A stretch of 64,000 nucleotides of DNA from Lepidostoma basale (taxonomy: Eukaryota; Arthropoda; Insecta; Trichoptera; Lepidostomatidae): contig JAHDVF020000726.1 in the NCBI GenBank assembly GCA_022606425.2, positions 372,001 through 436,000 on the forward strand. The letters run 5' to 3'. Position numbers and translations under genes: made by a program. Shown here piece after piece: positions 57,803 to 64,000 of this stretch. Under the pieces are notes generated by a model. That model did no database searches. It saw only the letters and a list, made by a program, of their open reading frames with translations, and had not been told where the DNA came from. How positions within the stretch are numbered: the stretch's first letter is position 1; each line of letters starts with the position of its first letter.

Positions 57803-58310
57803 CACAGTGCACAATGGTGTTCTTGTGCCGACCCTTATGTATGGAAGTGAAGCATGGAACTGGCAAAAGAAGGATGAAAGTAGAATAAATGCAGTAGAAA
57901 TGAGATCTCTAAGACGAATGTGTGGCAAATCTGTATATGATAGAGTGACAAATGCAAGTATAAGAAGTGAATGTGGTGCGAATGAAAGTGTTATGAACAA
58001 AATAAGGAAAGGGTCATTAAGATGGTTTGGACACATGGAAAGAATGAGTGAAGACAGAATGGTAAAGAAGGTATATGTAAACGGCGTGAACGGAGCTAGA
58101 AATAGAGGAAGGCCGAGGAAAACGTGGCACGATCAAATCAATCAAATATTCAATGTCGGTCACGTGAGGAGTCGGAAAAATCGACGTGCGTGCATGACAA
58201 GATGTATGAATGTAGAGGAAGCGAGAGACGTATGTCAGGACAGAACAGTGTGGCGTTCCATTCTTTCTGCCTACCCCTCCCGGGAGACGGCGTGATGGTA
58301 AGTTAGTAAG
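57803..58310 (+). mobile_element. LINE family A1, young long copy
   Basis: A 162-codon open frame (57807-58295) almost identical in protein to 43627-44121 (shared variants KSVYDRVTNASIR, MSEDRM, EARDVCQDR). Hairpin CCCCTCCCGGGAG, GGCGTGATGG, TTAG-type tail. Confidence 0.9.
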
Positions 58311-58313
58311 TTA

Positions 58314-58376
58314 TTAAATCAAATCAGTATATTAACTCAAAAGGCATTACAAACAGGAAAATGTTGCATTGATTTA
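58314..58376 (-). mobile_element. LINE family J, 3' UTR
   Basis: AAATCAAATCAGTATATTAA, CTCAAAAGGCATTACAAAC. Confidence 0.65.
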
Positions 58377-58970
58377 AAAAATAATATTAATAATAATCAG
58401 AATTTATCGGGTACATCGGAGGTATTTTGTGAAAATCGAAAACAAATTCGCGTATAAACAGCGATTTGAGTGCGTCACACTATATTCGCATCTCACTCTT
58501 GCATATGTTCCAGCTCAATGTTCTCACTCTCGCCGTCCCGCTGCGCCGGCAGTTGCTTTCGGGTTTGCAACCAGAGCGGACCTATGCCCGTTCCGTGAGC
58601 GTTGCCAGATAGTTTTTTAATGTTTTTAGCAATTAAATCTCAATTATTATAATTATGAATGTTCCTATTTTTCCGATTTAAAATCGCTAATTTTTTAACG
58701 CGTACTGACTACCCTACACCGGAACGCACGTTTTTATTTTAGCACCGTAAGGGAAAGGCTAACAATCAAGCCATTCCACCGGAAGGGCAAGACGAGAGGA
58801 TGGACCCACACTTCACCATCTTGCGTGAGTCGGCCTTTGCCAACCAGCTTTCAAACGTGTAAGCCAATCGGATAAGAAGAAATCTATAAGAAAATATATT
58901 CTAACTCGAATATACAATTTCTCAATCCATAAACACATCTTTATATAAATAAAGATATGTTAATAAATTT
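58377..58970. other. No recognised gene
   Basis: 58480-58620 and 58720-58870 are GC-richer (CGCCGTCCCGCTGCGCCGGC), but no exon can be supported. Confidence 0.2.
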
Positions 58971-58972
58971 TC

Positions 58973-59436
58973 CCTTAAGTATGGAAGCGAAGCATGGAAC
59001 TGGCAAAATAAGGATGAAAGTAGAATAAATGCAGTAGATATGAGATCTCTTAGACGAATGTGTGCATACTCTGTGTATGATAGAGTGTCGAATGAAAATA
59101 TAAGAAGTGAATGCGGTGCGAATGATGGTGTTATGAACAAAATAATGAAAGGATCATTAAGATGGTTTGGACACATGGAAAGAATGAATGAAGAAAGAAT
59201 GGTAAAAAATATATGTTAATGATGTTAATGGAACCAGAAATAGAGGAAGACCGAGGAAAACGTGGCACGATCAAATAAACCAAATATTGATTGTCGGCCA
59301 TGTGAGGAGTTAGAGAAATCGACGCGCGTGCATGACACGATGCATGAATGTTGAGGAAGCGAGAGAAATATGTCAGGAAAGAAAAGTGTGGCAGTACATT
59401 CGTTCTACCTACCCCTTCGGGAAGACGGCGTGATAT
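58973..59436 (+). mobile_element. LINE family A1, 3' part
   Basis: GSEAWNWQNKDESRINAVDM, RSLRRMCAYSVYDRVSNEN, KGSLRWFGHMERMNEERMV, one-base deletion, GRPRKTW; end CCCCTTCGGGAAGACGGCGT. Confidence 0.85.
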
Positions 59437-59544
59437 AGAAACTTAAATTAATAATAAATAAAATTCATTAGTCAATATAATAATAAATAAGTTTTCCAGC
59501 TGCGTCAATAACACTTCATAACTATAATTTTCCAGCCATTCGTT

Positions 59545-60495
59545 CAATATTTTATAACCAGCCATGGTGAATCCCTCAGATTGCTTGAAGCTTCAGTGTG
59601 ACATTCAGAGCATAACCCAATGGAGTAAACGTAACAAATTATTCTTCAACGTCTCCAAGTGCTTTGTTATGTCATACACACGAGCATCGAAAACATTATA
59701 CTTTCGCTATCTTATGGATGGGGTACAGCTTGAAAGAGCTTCTACATCCAGAGATCTCGGTGTTCTGTTCGATGCTCAATTATCGTTCAATCTTCACATA
59801 GTTGCTCTATGTAATAGTTCCATTAAAATGCTTGGATTTGTTTTCAGGAATGCCAAGATATTTTCGAACACACAGGTACTTCGGGTGTTGTATAATTCCC
59901 TGGTAAGAAGTCGGCTGGAATATAGTTCCGTTATTTGGTCACCGCCTGGGATCCGATATTCTCTGATGGTGGAGCGAGTGCAGAAAAAATTTCTGCGCTT
60001 TCTTTACCTCAGGGAGCGCGGTTATTACCCGTGGCTCTTTCCGACTGAATTCTTGCTAGGTATGCTAAGCTACCAATCATTGGAGAGAAGGAGGAACATT
60101 CACTTGGGAGTTCACTTCTTTCAGCTGATTGGCGGCCGTATACAGAACTCGGATGTCCTGAGTGATGTAGGTCTATTTGTCCCTGATAATTACTTTCGTC
60201 AAAGACAGCACAGATTGTTTTATTTGCCACGCTGCAGAACCAACCTGCCAATGGTAATGCCTGTGGGTAGGGCAATCTTATTGCTTAATCGGATCGCCTC
60301 GGAGGTCGATATATTTCGTGATAGTGTGAGTTGCCTCAGGGATGCAATATCAATGTTATAATTTTTTCTTACTCTTAAGCTTAATTTTTATTTTTTTAAT
60401 GCTTCTCTGTTTATAATGTAATTGCAAACGATTTGGAATTGTATGTCTGTAATGTTTGTGATTATTAGCAAAAATAAATAAAATGAAATGAAATA
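59545..60495 (+). mobile_element. LINE family J-related (J3), longest open frame
   Basis: 265 codons without stop (59564-60361): LQCDIQSITQWSKRNKLFFN, VSKCFVMSYTRASKTLYFRY, STSRDLGVLFDAQLSFNLHI, VLRVLYNSLVRSRLEYSSVI, MVERVQKKFLRFLYLRERGY, FLLGMLSYQSLERRRNIHLG, RTNLPMVMPVGRAILLLN. These are reverse transcriptase block 7 (RDLGV.FD..LSF..H) and thumb/tail of a Jockey-clade element. The catalytic YADD block is lost by 5' truncation. Tail A-rich: AATAAAATGAAATGAAATAA. Confidence 0.85.
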
Positions 60496-60842
60496 AATAA
60501 ATAATTCTACTTTCAATGCAGTACGCATTGCTAATTTAATTTATTAAAATTATGATCACTCCGGTTGCATAACAGTCGCACCGCGGCTGGGTGCGCAGTG
60601 GAAGTATGCGAGGACGTGGGCCAGGATGACTAACAAGTGCCCAGACTGCACGAGCCCTACTCAGGTGGGCGGACAAGGTTGTTCTCAAACCTTCGAAAGG
60701 GATAATCATTAGCTTACATAACTGAGTAGGCGATAACCGCTTCATTTGCACAAAGGAAAAAATATGTTTTTGTACCACAGTCATCACATCATTCATTTGG
60801 AAACTGTACTGTCAAAACACAACGGAAAAATGACAGTATTAA
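60496..60842. other. Nothing recognised
   Basis: GC-richer 60570-60690; no domain. Confidence 0.2.
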
Positions 60843-61280
60843 TGCTTCTTCTTCTTTTTCTTCTTCTGATTGTTGATCTTGCGATCTGTTTATGCAGGAT
60901 ATCAACATTCTTCCTGTGATGAAGACGACCAGCCTTCTCTACATCTCTTTGGTGGTCGTCCTGGTGTTTGACGGCCCTCTGGTGTCTCGTGCATCACGAT
61001 ATTAGGAATTCTTGCTGGATCCATTCTCTCGATGTGGTCCCTCTAGAATCGTCTTTTCTGCCTACTCCATCTCACTATGTCTTAAATTTTGCAGGATTTG
61101 CGAATTTCTTCATTGGGTATCCTATCTCTAAGGGTTCTCCTCACAATAGGTCGCAATGTTCTTATTTCTGCTACTCTTAAGAGATGTTTGGTTCTGACGG
61201 TGACTACTCTTGCTTCGATTCCGCAAAATATCTTACGGAAGCCGGGCTTCTGGGCTTCTATGGGAGTACCGCCACTGATA
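60843..61280 (-). mobile_element. LINE family E, 3' part
   Basis: Minus coding EARVVTVRTKHLLRVAEIRT, LRPIVRRTLRDRIPNEEIRK, RDHIERMDPARIPNIVMHET, PEGRQTPGRPPKRCREGWSS, then a (GAA)n tail. Stops and indels present. Confidence 0.75.
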
Positions 61281-61289
61281 TACGGCTAT

Positions 61290-61345
61290 AGGATTATGTG
61301 TCTCAGACGAATGTGTGTAATTCCTTTTTATGATAATGTCAAATG
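61290..61345 (+). mobile_element. LINE family A scrap
   Basis: TGTCTCAGACGAATGTGTGT, TTATGATAATGTCAAATGC. Confidence 0.45.
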
Positions 61346-61690
61346 CAGGTTTACTAAGATATTAATTTACTCAAACGAGACTACTTATAGTCTGAACACG
61401 TTTGATTATAATAATATGCGATCGCGAGGGATGAAAGCGCGAACAGGTTAAATGCTAGTTTCACGCCATTAATAAATAACCCGTTCGCAGTCGGCAGGCT
61501 CGCGTAGGTTTACTTGTAAATGGGTACTTTACATGAATTTCTAAAACAAAACGTGAAAACCTTGTATGCAAATCGTGGGCAATGCAAAATTATATGCATA
61601 AATTTATCAATAATCATAGGAAAGTGCATGCTTAAAATAATGCATATTGAAATTTATGACTACTAAAGGAGTCATAGTAGCTATAGTCTG
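61346..61690. other. Nothing recognised
   Basis: No supported feature. Confidence 0.2.
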
Positions 61691-61692
61691 TC

Positions 61693-61795
61693 GTCACGAA
61701 TGTGTGGAAAATCTGTGTATGATAGTGTCGAATGAAAATATAAGATTTGAATGCGGTGCGAATGAAAGTGTTATGAAAAAAATAATCAAATAAAA
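61693..61795 (+). mobile_element. LINE family A1 fragment
   Basis: CGAATGTGTGGAAAATCTGT, GAATGCGGTGCGAATGAAAG, TGTTATGAAAAAAATAA, ending at the recurrent breakpoint. Confidence 0.65.
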
Positions 61796-61887
61796 TCAGT
61801 TTTTTTACTGAAAAGACATTACAAAGAGCATAAATGTTTAGGGTATCTATTGAGTACATGTAAAATATTATACACATACAACATTAT
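61790..61887 (-). mobile_element. LINE family J, 3' UTR piece
   Basis: AATAAAATCAGTTTTTTTAC, AAAAGACATTACAAAGAGCA, to ACAACATTAT. Interrupted by LINE B. Confidence 0.75.
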
Positions 61888-62134
61888 GGCGTGCAAGATG
61901 GGTCGGCCATGTAATGCGTCAAGAAGGTCTCTTGCATGCCATAATGGAGGGTATGACCGAGGGGACAAACTCTAGGGGACGCCCACGCCGAGAGTACCTG
62001 GAGGACCTGTTGGTGGACGTGCGCTGCTCATCATATGCAGATTTCAAAAGAGCCGCACAAGACAGGAAAGAATGGAAGAGAAGAATAGAGGAAATTGCTG
62101 CAAACCAATCCCAGGATTGAAACCAGAGAAGAAG
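61888..62134 (+). mobile_element. LINE family B inserted in LINE J
   Basis: 247 bases between 10-bp duplications ACAACATTAT (61878-61887 and 62135-62144). Coding ARWVGHVMRQEGLLHAIMEG, NSRGRPRREYLEDLLVDVR, IAANQSQD, stop, then AACCAGAGAAGAAG as true 3' end. Confidence 0.9.
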
Positions 62135-62600
62135 ACAACATTATACCAGGAACGCATTAGAGATGGTTCGACATTAGGAAGACAAGATGCTTTCTAAAGT
62201 CGAGAGTATTTGTCGCCTGAACGTACACTTTCACTAATATGAAAGACGTCGATATCCGAGGAGACCGCGTTTAGCAGATTAATTGCTCTTCCCACCGGTG
62301 TCACCAGAGGCAGGTTGGTTCTGGCGGCCGGTAGGTAAAACAATCTGTGCTGTCGCTGCCGGAGATATCTATCAGGGACAAAAATACCAACATCCTCCAG
62401 CACTGCCGAGTTCTCGAAATATCCCCTGATTAATCTAAATAAATGGGTTATTAGATGCCCATTTCTTCGAAGCTATAGAGAATTGGTTCCGAGCATTCCC
62501 AAAAGAAATACCGTGGGATAACTACGGATAACTACCATACACCCTCATGTAAAAATATCTTGGAATTTTTTCTGAACCCCCTCCGATTGAATAATATAGT
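62135..62600 (-). mobile_element. LINE family J, coding piece of the interrupted copy
   Basis: Minus coding LEDVGIFVPDRYLRQRQHRL, FYLPAARTNLPLVTPVGRAI, NLLN and, further 5', RKNSKIFLHEGVW. Confidence 0.8.
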
Positions 62601-62760
62601 GTAGTTCAAACGTCACCAAAAATATGCCACTCGTGGTATATGACGTATGGAACATAAAAACGGTTTTTGCTTATAGTTTCTGCTTTATGTTCAAACCACT
62701 TGGCACCTTTGTAATAACCTTCAATGTAGTATTGTTGTTTGACATTTCTAGGGTTAATAA
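62601..62760. other. Possible piggyBac-type terminus
   Basis: Ends with TTTCTAGGG then TTAA (about 62746-62757), the reverse complement of the TTAA-CCCTAGAAA end of piggyBac elements. A palindromic word ATGCCACTCGTGGTAT lies near 62613-62641. The other end was not found. Confidence 0.3.
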
Positions 62761-63049
62761 TACACAAAGAGTATGAAAGCGGTAGAAGTTAATTATAAAC
62801 GTAAAGGCTGAACGCAAAGTAGATTAAACAAAGAACGGGTTATTAGTTATAAACCAATGGCGATAGACATTAGATGGAGAACCTGTCGAGAAAGCTGAGC
62901 AAAACACCATTAGTGCAGTACAGACTATAGCAAAATGGAACTTATTAAGTTAACATCGAGTGAAATCTACATTATAAATTTAATACAAGAGAAATCTAAT
63001 GCCATTATCAAACATCAATAGAATACATTTCTAATATTATAATACAAGA
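62761..63049. other. Nothing recognised
   Basis: No supported feature. Confidence 0.2.
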
Positions 63050-63148
63050 AAGACAACCTTCGCGGCAGAGTAGCAAGAGCTATGACTGCCACACCAAAGC
63101 TCCAGGCTTCGATTCCCGTACGATGGCAGTGTTATTGTCACAACTTCT
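63050..63148 (+). mobile_element. tRNA-derived SINE, 5' part
   Basis: GACAACCTTCGCGGCAGAGT, B-box-like GCTTCGATTCCC, GATGGCAGTGTTATTGTCAC; joined to the next LINE. Confidence 0.65.
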
Positions 63149-63400
63149 TGGGGTCAACTTCGAAGCAGATCTCTCATTAAAAACCCAAATAAAACCCAGT
63201 GAGCGCCAGCTTCTTTCACCTAAGGCAGCTCAAAGCAATCAAAAGAAATATTCCCACTGATGCATTAAAAACACTTGTTAATTCCTTCGTCGTATCACGA
63301 CTCGACTATTGCAACGGCATATATGCCAACATACCCAAGAAACAAACGAACAAACTTCTATCCGTTTTCAATGCGGCACACAGTGGTCCGGATTTGGGAA
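63149..63400 (+). mobile_element. CR1/L2-like LINE, reverse transcriptase end
   Basis: LLGVNFEADLSLKTQIK, then SASFFHLRQLKAIKRNIPTD, ALKTLVNSFVVSRLDYCNGI, YANIPKKQTNKLLSVFNAAH: the F.L..L..I...L......LV.AFV.SRLDYCN motif of CR1/L2-type elements. Confidence 0.75.
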
Positions 63401-64000
63401 ACAGTGGACTTAGGAACCAAAGTCATTATTTCGATTTGAAAAAAATTGCTTGCTGTAGAAAATCTAATTTGTAACAATATTTGTCATGTTCAACTTTTCG
63501 TTATTTGGAGCTTAACATGGTTTAAAAAAATACAAACGAAAAAAATGTATGGAGTAAAATTGAATTATATTTTTTTCTCAATATATTTTAAATTGCTAGC
63601 AACGAAACTTTTTGTATATTAACGTATGTAATTAGTACTTTATGTTCATATTTTTTTCTTTCCAATATACTTGCTTGGTTGGCGTAAAATTGCAGTTGAA
63701 CTTTAAAAAAAAAAAATTATTTCACAACACAACAAATGTTTCTGCCAGAAGATTTGGTTGGGTGGTTATGATGCACAATTATTTCTTTATTACAAATAAG
63801 AAAACCAAAATTGCCTATCACCTCCAGTTTTTTAAATATTCTCCAAAAACTGCATTTTAAAGTATGAAAACCCATGCTTACAAATATAATGTTATTATAA
63901 TGGAGTGCTACATAATAATTTATTTTATGAATGAGTCGTTACTGCAGTTTTTAAGAATTATACGAAACAAATAAATAATTATTAACACCTTCTTTATGGT
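63401..64000. other. Nothing recognised
   Basis: AT-rich, homopolymer-rich, no gene. Confidence 0.2.

Noticed and set aside
59564..60361. 265-codon ORF as a host gene
   Set aside because: The whole frame matches the thumb/tail of a Jockey-type reverse transcriptase and is followed by an A-rich tail; it is a 5'-truncated retroelement.

Overview
The window looks like a piece of an arthropod, most probably insect, nuclear genome: AT-rich, intron-like, and made almost entirely of transposable-element remains. The grounds are non-LTR retrotransposon (LINE) 3' ends of several families, Penelope-like GIY-YIG fragments, a piggyBac remnant, a Helitron, a tRNA-derived SINE and two well-formed host exons. 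No rRNA, canonical tRNA, CRISPR array or bacterial operon is visible. The order of insect cannot be fixed from the sequence.

Host sequence. On the minus strand, 19702-19860 and 17489-17591 have splice sites and matching phase. Together they read ...SIAER/LAALQQSGNNEWRKRV..., which resembles supervillin-type proteins (tentative). Two phase-compatible but weaker exon candidates lie at 34899-34979 and 7662-7758. If all are real, most of the window is the repeat-filled intron space of one minus-strand gene.

Mobile elements. LINE family A dominates, with about 50 copies, all 5'-truncated. It ends in a CCCC/GGGG hairpin, then GGCGTGATGG, then (TTAG)n, and falls into three subfamilies (A1-A3). Non-autonomous T elements (7225, 11321, 36526, 42592, 47245) carry the same 3' end plus an inverted, diverged copy of it. 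Other LINEs are family J (Jockey-like, TTTGA tail; eleven pieces), families B, D, E, G, H, I, K, N and R (mostly GAAGAAG tails) and a CR1/L2-like family with an AAT tail. There are also a tRNA-derived SINE with AAT tail, a long-inverted-repeat foldback family M, a Helitron (15060-17457) and a broken piggyBac (32196-33908). Several nested insertions show target-site duplications.

Ribozymes. The most interesting layer is a set of hammerhead ribozyme motifs in the termini of Penelope-like and small retrozyme-like repeats. The best is at 40297-40348 (minus): a perfect 10-bp stem I, core CUGAGGA, stem II, GAAA, a palindromic ACAUGU stem III and a GUC cleavage triplet. It is in tandem with a second motif 157 bp away. 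Others lie at 3308-3349, 22881-22925, 23692-23736, 47112-47155, 48095-48140, 49012-49061, 49401-49440 and 6755-6800. Several repeats carry two hammerheads head to head. Nothing in the window looks like an intact autonomous element.
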